This document shows positions 47,057-55,582 of a stretch of DNA of 64,000 nucleotides, one piece after another. Source of the stretch: Amedibacillus dolichus DSM 3991 (GTDB lineage: Bacteria; Bacillota_I; Bacilli_A; Erysipelotrichales; Erysipelotrichaceae). Under the pieces are notes generated by a model, which was given only the letters and a program-made list of their open reading frames with translations, searched no databases and was not told where the DNA came from. Both the position numbers and the translations under genes were made by a program. Within the stretch, counting starts at the first letter, position 1. The number at the start of each line of letters is the position of its first letter. Where the stretch lies: NCBI RefSeq assembly GCF_000154285.1, contig NZ_DS483476.1, forward strand, positions 116,926 through 180,925, read 5' to 3'.

Positions 47057-50000
47057 ATGGAATTAAAGCTGATTGATTTATTAGAACGTATCCAAGAGAA
47101 TTATCCGGATAAGGAATATTTTGAGGGTGGAGTATTTACACAAAAGCCGGTGTATAAAGGACGTGAAAATAAACTGGAAATAGATCTCTCACTGGAAGCG
47201 ATTTTGCCTTATGGGGTGTGGGATATTTTTTGCACACGATTAACAACCTTGACAAAATGTCGTTTAGATATGACGATAAGTGCAAAGCAATCTGCCAGTG
47301 ATATTTTGAATGTCAGTAAATATGTTCATCATTATGTTTCTTTACACCCTACTTTTAAGGTTTTTCGGGATTTCTTACCACGTTTAGAAGAAAACAAGTA
47401 TTTGATTTATTCCATCGGTGATGATCATCTGCGTGAATTTGCGATTCAAAATAAGCATGAGGTACAGGGCTTTTTAAAACGCTGTGGGTTTTGCTTGGAA
47501 ATTCTTGTCGAGGAGCGCAAGCCCACTATGAGTATCCAAACGGTTGCTGTGAAAGAAGAACCAAAGCCGGTAAAGGTATATGAAGAAAAAAAGGCTATGA
47601 GCTTTAAGCCTAAGAAAAAAGGCTTGGATCAGTATGTGCCTTTTGCTATTCATGATATTACAGAGGAATGCCATGACATTCGTATCAAGGGAAAGATTTT
47701 TGAAACAGAGATTCGTACCTTGCGTAATGAAAAGGATATTCAAATGCTTTGGATTGCCGATGAGCAAGATGCCATTGTCATGAAGCGCTTTGAACGCGGA
47801 GCGATTACCAAAGAGGTTTTGCGAGAAATTCAAACCGGAGATTATGTGGTTGCCTATGGTAAGGTGGAGTATGATAATTTTACACGGGATTTAGTATTTA
47901 TGCCGGACGTAATTGAAAAGGTTGCGGAGGTAAAACGAATTGACGATGCGGAGGAAAAAAGAGTAGAGCTTCATGTGCATACCAAGCTTTCGGAAATGGA
48001 CGGTGTTTGCGGTATTGAAGAATATATTGAAACGGCAAACGAATGGGGCATGAATGCGATTGCCTGTACCGATCATTTGGTTGTACAAGCCTTCCCAAAG
48101 GCACAGCATAAAGTAGCTGCCATTAACAAGAAAAGGGAAACACCATTTAAAATGATCTATGGTATTGAAATGAATATGGTCGATCCATATTTACAAATTG
48201 TACGTAATGTAAAGGAAATCGGATTAGAGGAAGGCACCTATTGTGTATTTGACTTGGAAACAACCGGACTTTCTTCTCGTTTTGATCATATCATTGAATT
48301 CGGTGGACAGATTGTAAAAGATCGTACTTGCATCAAAAGCTTACAGCTGTTTATTAAGCCTCCAGTTCCGATTCCTGCGCATATTGTCGAATTGACGGGA
48401 ATTAGTGAAGAACATGTGCGCAATGCCAAATCGTTTGCGGAGTGTGCGGATCAAATTTTGGATTTTATTGGCGATAGTATCTTAGTTGCGCATAATGCTG
48501 ATTTTGACTATAACTTTTTAAATAGTGAACTTGTTCGTATCGGCAGAAAGCCACTTGATAATCCGGTCATTGATACCTTGGATTTGGCACGTAGTATGCA
48601 GGATCGTAAGGGATATCGCTTGGGACAGATTGCCCGTAGCTATGGAATTCGTTATGATGAGGACGTAGCCCATCGTGCGGATTACGATGCGGAAGTTTTA
48701 GCAAACACGTATATGAATATGCTGAATGATCTAAAGCATATTCAAAATCTCGCTGCTTTGCAGGATATGCAAAATGCCCGCAGCTTTACGAAGGTCAGAG
48801 CGAAACATGTTACTATTTTGGTGAAGAATGCTGCCGGTTTGAAGGAATTGTTTGAGCTTGTTACCCTATCCCATACGAAATATTTATCTTATAGTGATAA
48901 AAGTACCGGTAATATTGTTGCCGAGCCACGTATTTTACGTGAAGAAATCGAAAAGCGTCGAAGAAATGGAAATCTTTTAATTGGCTCAAGCTGTTTGAAT
49001 GGTGAGGTCTTTGATATTGCACAGACTCGCGGGGAGGAAGAGCTGTTAAAGGTCATGCAGTTTTATGATTATATCGAGTTGCAGCCATTAGGAAATTATC
49101 GTCATTTGGTCGAACGTGATTCCATTGAGAGCATGGATCGTTTAAAGGAAATTTTGCGTTCGATAGTCGAAGCAGCAAAAAAATGCGGGAAACGGATCAT
49201 CGCAAGCGGAGATGTGCATTATGCTCACCCGAATGAGAAAATGATTCGTGATATTTATATTTCTTCTCAAGCCATTGGCGGAATCCGACACCCTTTATAC
49301 ATATACAATCAAGAAAAACGCCGCAAGTTTAAATCTCCGGATCAGCATTTATTGACAACGAAGGAAATGCTGAAGGAATTTGCTTGGTTAGGAGAGAAAG
49401 AGGCATATACCTATGTAGTAACCAATACCAATGCGATTGCGGATATGATTGAGGTTGTAAAGCCGGTAAAGGATCGCCTATATCCACCGGATATTGAGGG
49501 CAGTGATCAAAAGCTGATTGATATTTGTTATGAAAATGCACATAAAAAGTATGGACCTAATTTGCCGGATATCGTGGAAGAGCGCTTGAAACGTGAATTG
49601 GACAGTATCATCGGACATGGATTTTATGTTGTTTATTATATTTCTCACTTACTCGTGAAGAAAAGCTTGAATGACGGCTATTTGGTCGGCTCACGAGGTT
49701 CGGTAGGATCGAGTTTTGTTGCGACTATGGCAGAGATTACGGAAGTAAATCCGTTAGCACCGCATTATGTTTGTCCAAAATGTCATTATGTTAAGTTTTT
49801 CACTGATGGAAGTGTAGCTGATGGCTTTGATTTACCGGATATTCAATGCCCGAATTGTGGGGAAACGATTCGTGGAGACGGACATGATATTCCTTTTGAA
49901 ACCTTTCTTGGCTTTGAGGGAGACAAGGTTCCGGATATCGACTTAAACTTCTCGGGCGATTATCAGCCAACTGCCCATGCGTATACCAAGGAGGTATTTG

Positions 50001-51388
50001 GTGAGGATCATGTTTATCGTGCCGGAACGATCGGTACGGTTGCAACACAGACTGCTTTTGGTTATGTGAAAGGGTATCAAGAGGAAATGGGGATCGAGGG
50101 AGGTATGCGAAACGCTCAGGTATTGCGCCTTGCGAAAGGGTGTGAAGGAGTGAAACGTACTACCGGACAGCACCCGGGAGGAATCATTGTTATTCCGTTG
50201 GATTTGGACGTACATGATTTTACACCGGTGCAATATCCTGCCAATAATCCGAACGCCGATTGGAAAACCACCCATTTTGAATTTCATGATATTCATGATA
50301 ATGTATTGAAGTTTGATATTTTAGGACATGTCGATCCGACAGCCATGCGTATGCTGCAACGTATCAGCGGGGTCGATCCGGTTACGATTCCGATGAATGA
50401 TCCGGAAACAATGAGTATTTTCAGTAAAGTAGATGCTTTGAAAATCGATACTTCAAAAGCATGTGATAAAACCGGAGCTGCCGGGTTGCCGGAGTTTGGT
50501 ACAAAATTCGTACGCGGTATTTTGGAGCTTACGGAACCAACGACATTTGATGAATTGTTGAAAATTTCCGGTTTGTCGCATGGTACCGATGTATGGCTTG
50601 GAAATGCCAAGGATTTGATCGATCAAAATATTTGTACCTTAAAGAGTGTTATCGGTTGTCGTGATGACATTATGGTGTATTTGCTGCATAAAGGCTTAGA
50701 ACCGAAACTAGCCTTCACAATCATGGAATCGGTTCGTAAGGGAAAAGGACTTCGTGATGAATGGATACCGGAGATGAAAAAGCATGGGGTTGAGGATTGG
50801 TATATTGAATCATGTAAAAAAATCAAATATATGTTCCCCAAAGCACATGCTACTGCCTATGTTATGATGGCAATTCGTATTGCATGGTTTAAGGTTCATT
50901 TGCCACAATATTATTATTGTATGTTCTTTTCTATTCGTTGCGATGCTTACGACATTCAAACGATGATTCAAGGAGAGCAGGCGATTCGCCGTCGTATGAA
51001 CGATATTGATGAGCGCTTACGTAACAATGAGACGAAAAGAGATGTTTCAAAGAAGGATAAGGATATTTACAATACCTTAGAACTGGCACTTGAAATGGTG
51101 CTGCGTGGTTATTTCTTCCGTAATATTGATTTAAATCGTTCCGCTTCCAGTGAGTTTATTGTCGATCCGGATAATGATCATTATCTGATTCCGCCTTTTA
51201 CAAGTATTGACGGATTGGGGGAAAACGTTGCGGATACGGTCGTTGAAGCCCGTAAGCATGGGGCTTTCTTATCGAAAGAAGATTTGCAACGACGTACCAG
51301 TTTAAGTGGAACACTAATAAAGACCTTGGAGTCTATGGGGGTATTGGAAGGACTGCAAGATGAAAATCAAATGTCTTTGTTTGGTTGA
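47057..51388 (+). CDS. polC: DNA polymerase III alpha subunit, PolC type
   Basis: Start at ATG 47057 preferred, since TGAGGG lies 5 bases upstream; ATGs at 47045 and 47054 are in frame. About 1443 residues. In order: N-terminal domain, OB fold (FKPKKKGLDQYVPF onward), PHP domain (RVELHVHTKLSEMDGVCG), inserted DEDD proofreading exonuclease (YCVFDLETTGLSSRFDHII, AHNADFDYNFLN, HRADYDAEVLA), polymerase core with zinc-binding CPKCHYVKFF and CPNCGETI, PDIDLNFSGDYQPTAHAY, and a C-terminal DNA-binding region. PolC is the main replicase of low-GC Firmicutes. All catalytic segments look intact. Confidence 0.97.
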   Translation: MELKLIDLLERIQENYPDKEYFEGGVFTQKPVYKGRENKLEIDLSLEAILPYGVWDIFCTRLTTLTKCRLDMTISAKQSASDILNVSKYVHHYVSLHPTFKVFRDFLPRLEENKYLIYSIGDDHLREFAIQNKHEVQGFLKRCGFCLEILVEERKPTMSIQTVAVKEEPKPVKVYEEKKAMSFKPKKKGLDQYVPFAIHDITEECHDIRIKGKIFETEIRTLRNEKDIQMLWIADEQDAIVMKRFERGAITKEVLREIQTGDYVVAYGKVEYDNFTRDLVFMPDVIEKVAEVKRIDDAEEKRVELHVHTKLSEMDGVCGIEEYIETANEWGMNAIACTDHLVVQAFPKAQHKVAAINKKRETPFKMIYGIEMNMVDPYLQIVRNVKEIGLEEGTYCVFDLETTGLSSRFDHIIEFGGQIVKDRTCIKSLQLFIKPPVPIPAHIVELTGISEEHVRNAKSFAECADQILDFIGDSILVAHNADFDYNFLNSELVRIGRKPLDNPVIDTLDLARSMQDRKGYRLGQIARSYGIRYDEDVAHRADYDAEVLANTYMNMLNDLKHIQNLAALQDMQNARSFTKVRAKHVTILVKNAAGLKELFELVTLSHTKYLSYSDKSTGNIVAEPRILREEIEKRRRNGNLLIGSSCLNGEVFDIAQTRGEEELLKVMQFYDYIELQPLGNYRHLVERDSIESMDRLKEILRSIVEAAKKCGKRIIASGDVHYAHPNEKMIRDIYISSQAIGGIRHPLYIYNQEKRRKFKSPDQHLLTTKEMLKEFAWLGEKEAYTYVVTNTNAIADMIEVVKPVKDRLYPPDIEGSDQKLIDICYENAHKKYGPNLPDIVEERLKRELDSIIGHGFYVVYYISHLLVKKSLNDGYLVGSRGSVGSSFVATMAEITEVNPLAPHYVCPKCHYVKFFTDGSVADGFDLPDIQCPNCGETIRGDGHDIPFETFLGFEGDKVPDIDLNFSGDYQPTAHAYTKEVFGEDHVYRAGTIGTVATQTAFGYVKGYQEEMGIEGGMRNAQVLRLAKGCEGVKRTTGQHPGGIIVIPLDLDVHDFTPVQYPANNPNADWKTTHFEFHDIHDNVLKFDILGHVDPTAMRMLQRISGVDPVTIPMNDPETMSIFSKVDALKIDTSKACDKTGAAGLPEFGTKFVRGILELTEPTTFDELLKISGLSHGTDVWLGNAKDLIDQNICTLKSVIGCRDDIMVYLLHKGLEPKLAFTIMESVRKGKGLRDEWIPEMKKHGVEDWYIESCKKIKYMFPKAHATAYVMMAIRIAWFKVHLPQYYYCMFFSIRCDAYDIQTMIQGEQAIRRRMNDIDERLRNNETKRDVSKKDKDIYNTLELALEMVLRGYFFRNIDLNRSASSEFIVDPDNDHYLIPPFTSIDGLGENVADTVVEARKHGAFLSKEDLQRRTSLSGTLIKTLESMGVLEGLQDENQMSLFG

Positions 51389-51405
51389 TTCATAATTATT
51401 AGATA

Positions 51406-51432
51406 AAAACAGATCGAAGGGTCTGTTTTTTT
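51406..51432 (+). terminator. Terminator after polC
   Basis: AAAACAGATC pairs with GGTCTGTTTT around GAAG, with one wobble, followed by a run of T. Confidence 0.87.
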
Positions 51433-51575
51433 AGTGTTTTCGAAGAATTTGTATAAGAATAGGAAAGAGAAAAGGCTTTTTGTAAGAAATGAAAGAGAGG
51501 GGATATTTTCTGTAAAAAAAGGTCGAAGGAAGAACGGAAAAATCTTTAAAAAAACTATACAAAGAAATCATAAAT

Positions 51576-51584
51576 TGATATAAT
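51576..51584 (+). promoter_or_regulatory. Extended -10 promoter of the mra/dcw cluster
   Basis: TGATATAAT is a perfect extended -10 (TGNTATAAT), 47 bases before the mraZ start. No clear -35 is visible. Confidence 0.55.
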
Positions 51585-51619
51585 AGTGGCGTAGTGTAGC
51601 GGAAAGTGGTGGAAAGTGG
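51585..51619 (+). promoter_or_regulatory. MraZ-operator-like AAAGTGG direct repeats
   Basis: AAAGTGG occurs at 51603-51609 and 51613-51619, exactly 10 bases apart, with another AGTGG at 51585-51589 in the same phase and a weak copy between. MraZ proteins bind short direct repeats with 10-base spacing in their own promoter. Here they overlap the transcription start and leader, which fits autoregulation. Confidence 0.65.
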
Positions 51620-51630
51620 AGGTGTTGACA

Positions 51631-52062
51631 ATGTTCATGGGTGAATATGCTCATAACCTAGATGCAAAAGGGCGTATTATTATCCCGGCAAAATTCCGTG
51701 AGGAATTGGGTGAAGAGGTTGTCGTAACACGTGGAATGGACTGCTGCTTGAACATATACACAAAGGAGCAATGGAATACATTACTTGAACAGCTGACAAA
51801 GCTTCCGAGCACAAAGGCAGATGCTCGTAAATTTGTACGTGCAATGGGAGCTAAAACGGCGCATGTTGAAATTGATGCACAGGGAAGAATTAAGCTTCCT
51901 TTGAATTTAATTGCCCTTGCTCATCTGGAAAAGGAATGTATGGTCGTGGGAGTTTTGAATTATGTGGAAATTTGGGCAAAAGATAAATATGAGGCGATGG
52001 ACGCAGAGTCCAATGAAGCCTTCGAAACGATTGCCGAAAGCCTGACGGAGTTTATGCTATGA
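51631..52062 (+). CDS. mraZ: Transcription regulator MraZ
   Basis: Start at ATG 51631 with GGAGGTG upstream. The 143-residue protein has two SpoVT/AbrB-like halves, each with the DxxGR motif: GEYAHNLDAKGRIIIPAKFR and EIDAQGRIKLPLNL. MraZ binds DNA ahead of the division and cell wall cluster, which begins with this gene in most bacteria. Length is the family norm. It overlaps rsmH by ATGA. Confidence 0.96.
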   Translation: MFMGEYAHNLDAKGRIIIPAKFREELGEEVVVTRGMDCCLNIYTKEQWNTLLEQLTKLPSTKADARKFVRAMGAKTAHVEIDAQGRIKLPLNLIALAHLEKECMVVGVLNYVEIWAKDKYEAMDAESNEAFETIAESLTEFML

Positions 52063-52994
52063 GTAAGCATTACAGTGTGCTGTTGTCAGAGTGCTTGGAA
52101 GGTTTGGCGATACGTGCAGACGGTATTTATGTTGATGGGACCTTGGGGCGTGGTGGACACAGTGCCCAAATCCTGCAACGTATTCCCAAAGGACATCTTT
52201 ATGCCTTTGACCGGGACGAAACAGCAATTAAGGAAAGTAAAGAACGTTTGTTATCCATTGCAAGTAATTTTACATTGATACATAATCAGTTTTCCATGTT
52301 AAAAGAAGAACTGAGTAATCGAGGAATTTATCAAATAGACGGTATGCTGTTGGATTTAGGGGTATCTTCACCACAATTTGATGATGGAGAGCGTGGTTTT
52401 AGCTATCGTTACGATGCGCCGTTGGATATGCGTATGGATCAAAGCCAACAGAAAAATGCTTATGATGTGGTTAATTCTTATGATTATCACGAGCTTGTAC
52501 GTATTTTTTATCAGTATGGTGAGGAGAAGTTTGCTAAGCAGATTGCCAAAAATATCGAAAAGCAACGAGCAATTAAGCCGATAGCAACGACCTTTGAATT
52601 GGTGGAGGTAATCAAAGCTTCTCTGCCGGCAAAAGTATTGAATAAAAAAGGGCACCCGGCGAAAAAGGTTTTCCAAGCCATTCGTATCGAGGTCAATGAT
52701 GAGCTTAAGGAAATCGAAACGGTTTTACAAGATGCGATGGATATGCTCGCTGTCGGAGGCAGATTGTGTGTAATAAGCTTTCAGTCCTTGGAGGATCGCA
52801 TCGTAAAGGAAGCATTTCATGAGCGTAGTACACCGAAAAAGGTGGATAAACGTATTCCTATGTTACCGCAGGATATAGAAACAGTAGATTATCGGTTGGT
52901 AAATCGTAAACCGATTATAGCAAGTGAAGAAGAATTGGAAGAGAATAATCGTTCTCATTCCGCAAAGCTTCGAATAATTGAAAGAGTAGGGTGA
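52059..52994 (+). CDS. rsmH: 16S rRNA m4C1402 methyltransferase RsmH (MraW)
   Basis: A 311-residue SAM-dependent methyltransferase, start overlapping the mraZ stop. It has HYSVLLSECLEGL, the SAM motif VDGTLGRGGHSAQIL, FDRDETAIKESKERL, GMLLDLGVSSPQFDDGERGF and SFQSLEDRIVKEAF. It methylates N4 of C1402 in 16S rRNA. Second gene of the cluster, as usual. Confidence 0.96.
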   Translation: MSKHYSVLLSECLEGLAIRADGIYVDGTLGRGGHSAQILQRIPKGHLYAFDRDETAIKESKERLLSIASNFTLIHNQFSMLKEELSNRGIYQIDGMLLDLGVSSPQFDDGERGFSYRYDAPLDMRMDQSQQKNAYDVVNSYDYHELVRIFYQYGEEKFAKQIAKNIEKQRAIKPIATTFELVEVIKASLPAKVLNKKGHPAKKVFQAIRIEVNDELKEIETVLQDAMDMLAVGGRLCVISFQSLEDRIVKEAFHERSTPKKVDKRIPMLPQDIETVDYRLVNRKPIIASEEELEENNRSHSAKLRIIERVG

Positions 52995-53003
52995 GAGAAG
53001 ATC

Positions 53004-53306
53004 ATGACGAAGGCAAAGCTTGTAAAGAGAAAAAGAAAATTAAGAATTGAAGGAATTGCGGCATTATTATTTACAATTTCCGCATTTGCGTTTATGGGAG
53101 CAAAATTTGGATTGCATTCTTATAATATCGTACTTCAAAAAGAGGCTCAGCAAATCAAACAGCAGGAGCAAACTTTAAAGGAAGCGGTGGCGAACTTACA
53201 AAATGAAGTAAATACTTTGCAAAGTCGTGATCGTGTACTTAGTATGGTTGAAGGAGAAGGAATCAGTACAAATCAAAATGTTGTAGTTGTGGGTGAAGGC
53301 GAGTAA
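53004..53306 (+). CDS. ftsL: Cell division protein FtsL-like
   Basis: A 100-residue protein, ATG 53004. Basic cytosolic start (KAKLVKRKRKLRIEG), one membrane helix (IAALLFTISAFAFMGAKFG), then a coiled coil (EAQQIKQQEQTLKEAVANLQ) and a short tail. This bitopic layout and its position between rsmH and the PBP gene define FtsL, a divisome component that works with DivIC and DivIB. Sequence conservation in this family is low, so position carries weight. Confidence 0.85.
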   Translation: MTKAKLVKRKRKLRIEGIAALLFTISAFAFMGAKFGLHSYNIVLQKEAQQIKQQEQTLKEAVANLQNEVNTLQSRDRVLSMVEGEGISTNQNVVVVGEGE

Positions 53307-53329
53307 ACGATAAAAAGGTGTGAGGATAT

Positions 53330-55504
53330 ATGGATATTCGAAGAAGCAATCGTACGTTGTTTTTTATGATGATCATTATCGGGGTCATTGGGGCAATTAT
53401 TATTTCCAATGTCCTTTTTACTATGGTTACACATAAACATTTTCGTAGTGGTGTGAATATTAAGGAATTTAAAGATGCGGATATATCCAATACACAGGTT
53501 ATCAAAGCAAATCGAGGGACGATTTATGATCGCAATAATGAAGTAATTGCACAAGACGAGGATACCTATACGATTGTTGCTTATTTAGATGAAAGTCGCA
53601 AGGGAATCGGAGATGTTGATGCTTATGTAAAAGATATTCGTAAAACTGCGCGTCTTTTGGCGAATGAGCTTGGTGCGGAAGAAGAAAGTATTTATAATAC
53701 CTTGCAGGAGGCAAAGGATAGTGGAAAATATCAGACGGAGCTTGGAATCATCGGCAAAAATATCAATAATGCTAAGAAGGAAAAAATTGAAATCTTGCAG
53801 CTTCCGGGAATTGAATTTACCAAGAGCGTACGACGCAATTATCCAAATGGAGTGTTTGCTTCCCATTTGGTAGGGTATGCACAATATGATGAAAAAAGCG
53901 ATCAGTTAGTAGGTCAAATGGGATTGGAAGCGACTTTAAATGATTATTTGACAGGTAAAGACGGAGAAATTTTTTATCAGCAGGACGTGAATGGCTTAGT
54001 GCTTCCGGGAACAAGCTATACTAAAAAATATGCAGAAAACGGAAACAATGTGTATCTGACTTTAGATCGAAATGTGCAGCTTACCTTACAGAGCAGCTTG
54101 GAAAAAACCGTTACACAGGAAAATGCCAAGGTTGGCTGGGGAATCGTAATGGAAGTAGAAACCGGTAGAATTTTAGGCTATGCTTCCTATCCTTCCTTTG
54201 ATTTAAACAACCGTAACAATCTTAAGGATTATACAGATGTTCCTGCTAACTTTCTATACGAGCCGGGTTCTGTTATGAAGGGTATCACCTATGCGGCAGC
54301 GATTGACAGCGGTGTATATCCTTATGACAGCTATTATAACAGTACTGTATTTTATTATGGTGTCGATGCAAGCGGGAAAATTTATCGATCACCTACTCCG
54401 GTGAGTGGTTTGGCGCCGATTCGTGATGCTTTAGGGAAGGATTTTGGAAAAATTACCTTTGATGAAGGATTTAAGGTATCAAGTAATATTGCGATTTGTG
54501 AATTATTAACCAATTATATGAATCCGGAGGTATATCGGGAATATGTGAAAAAATTTGGCTTTTTACGCGAGGTTGCTATTCCCTTTGTGCCAAACAGTGC
54601 CGGAAGCATGGCATGGGAATATGCTTCCGATAAGCTTTCTACCGGATTCGGACAGGGGATATCAATCAACGCTTTGCAAATGGCACAGGCTTATACTGCA
54701 ATTTTGAATGATGGAAAGATGGTGCGGCCATACGTGGTAGAACGTATAGTTGATGCTAATTCCAATAAAATAATTAAGCAGTATGATACGAAACAGGTGG
54801 CAACACCGATTAAAAAGGAAACAAGTGAATATATGCGTAAGCTGATGGCAAAGGTTGTTGAGCAGGGAGGTACCGGGTATAGCTATGCATTGGAGGACGT
54901 GCAGGTGATTGCGAAAACCGGAACCGGAGAAATTGCGACCGAAAACGGATACGATGGCTCACTATATACCAACTCGGTCATGCTGGCTGCCCCGGCAGAT
55001 GATCCAAAGGTCATGGTGTATTATTGTTTCCAAAGCAGCAATATTTCCAATTATTCAAGAGAACCGATGAAGGAATTGATGCGTACGACCTTAGTGGCAG
55101 CCAATATTACCTCGCAGGAAAATACGGGAGATGAAAAAACGTATAGTGATTGGAAGCAATATTCTATGCCATCGCTTACCAACCATTCATTAAGCTACGC
55201 ACAGAAAAAATTGGCGGAAATGGCAGTAAATACAGTTGTGATCGGAAACGGAACAAGTATTGTTAAACAATATCCGCAAGAAAATCAAACAATTGTATCG
55301 AATCAAAATATTTTCTTATTAAGTGATGGCACGGCTATTACGATGCCAGATATGACGAATTGGACCAAGAAGGATATTACTGCCTTTTGGGAGTTAACCG
55401 GTATTTCTATTCAAATGGAAGGAAGCGGGCGTGTGGTTTCGCAAAATGTTGCGAAAGGAACTGCGATTGATACCAATAGTCAAATAAGTTTAAAAATGGA
55501 GTAA
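53330..55504 (+). CDS. Division-specific class B penicillin-binding protein with PASTA domains
   Basis: A 724-residue protein, ATG 53330 after AAAAGGTGTGAGG. N-terminal membrane helix (FFMMIIIGVIGAIIISNVLF), dimerisation domain with RGTIYDRNNEVIAQDEDTYT, and transpeptidase domain with Ser314-x-x-Lys317 (EPGSVMKG), SSN (KVSSNIAICE) and KTG at 529-531 (AKTGTGE). Two PASTA-like domains end the protein (MPSLTNHSLSYAQKKLAEM, MPDMTNWTKKDI). This is the PBP2B/FtsI type that builds septal peptidoglycan with FtsW. It sits right after ftsL, as expected. Confidence 0.93.
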   Translation: MDIRRSNRTLFFMMIIIGVIGAIIISNVLFTMVTHKHFRSGVNIKEFKDADISNTQVIKANRGTIYDRNNEVIAQDEDTYTIVAYLDESRKGIGDVDAYVKDIRKTARLLANELGAEEESIYNTLQEAKDSGKYQTELGIIGKNINNAKKEKIEILQLPGIEFTKSVRRNYPNGVFASHLVGYAQYDEKSDQLVGQMGLEATLNDYLTGKDGEIFYQQDVNGLVLPGTSYTKKYAENGNNVYLTLDRNVQLTLQSSLEKTVTQENAKVGWGIVMEVETGRILGYASYPSFDLNNRNNLKDYTDVPANFLYEPGSVMKGITYAAAIDSGVYPYDSYYNSTVFYYGVDASGKIYRSPTPVSGLAPIRDALGKDFGKITFDEGFKVSSNIAICELLTNYMNPEVYREYVKKFGFLREVAIPFVPNSAGSMAWEYASDKLSTGFGQGISINALQMAQAYTAILNDGKMVRPYVVERIVDANSNKIIKQYDTKQVATPIKKETSEYMRKLMAKVVEQGGTGYSYALEDVQVIAKTGTGEIATENGYDGSLYTNSVMLAAPADDPKVMVYYCFQSSNISNYSREPMKELMRTTLVAANITSQENTGDEKTYSDWKQYSMPSLTNHSLSYAQKKLAEMAVNTVVIGNGTSIVKQYPQENQTIVSNQNIFLLSDGTAITMPDMTNWTKKDITAFWELTGISIQMEGSGRVVSQNVAKGTAIDTNSQISLKME

Positions 55505-55538
55505 ATAAAAGCTGGTGCGAAAGGGTGCCAGCTTTTAT
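55505..55538 (+). terminator. Long perfect hairpin between the two PBP genes
   Basis: ATAAAAGCTGG (55505-55515) pairs perfectly with CCAGCTTTTAT (55528-55538), starting at the stop codon of the first PBP gene. The T-tract is within the stem, so it may end some transcripts and let others read on. Confidence 0.6.
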
Positions 55539-55582
55539 CATGAATTTCATGTAGCTAACATATTCTGTAATGAGGTGAGCGA

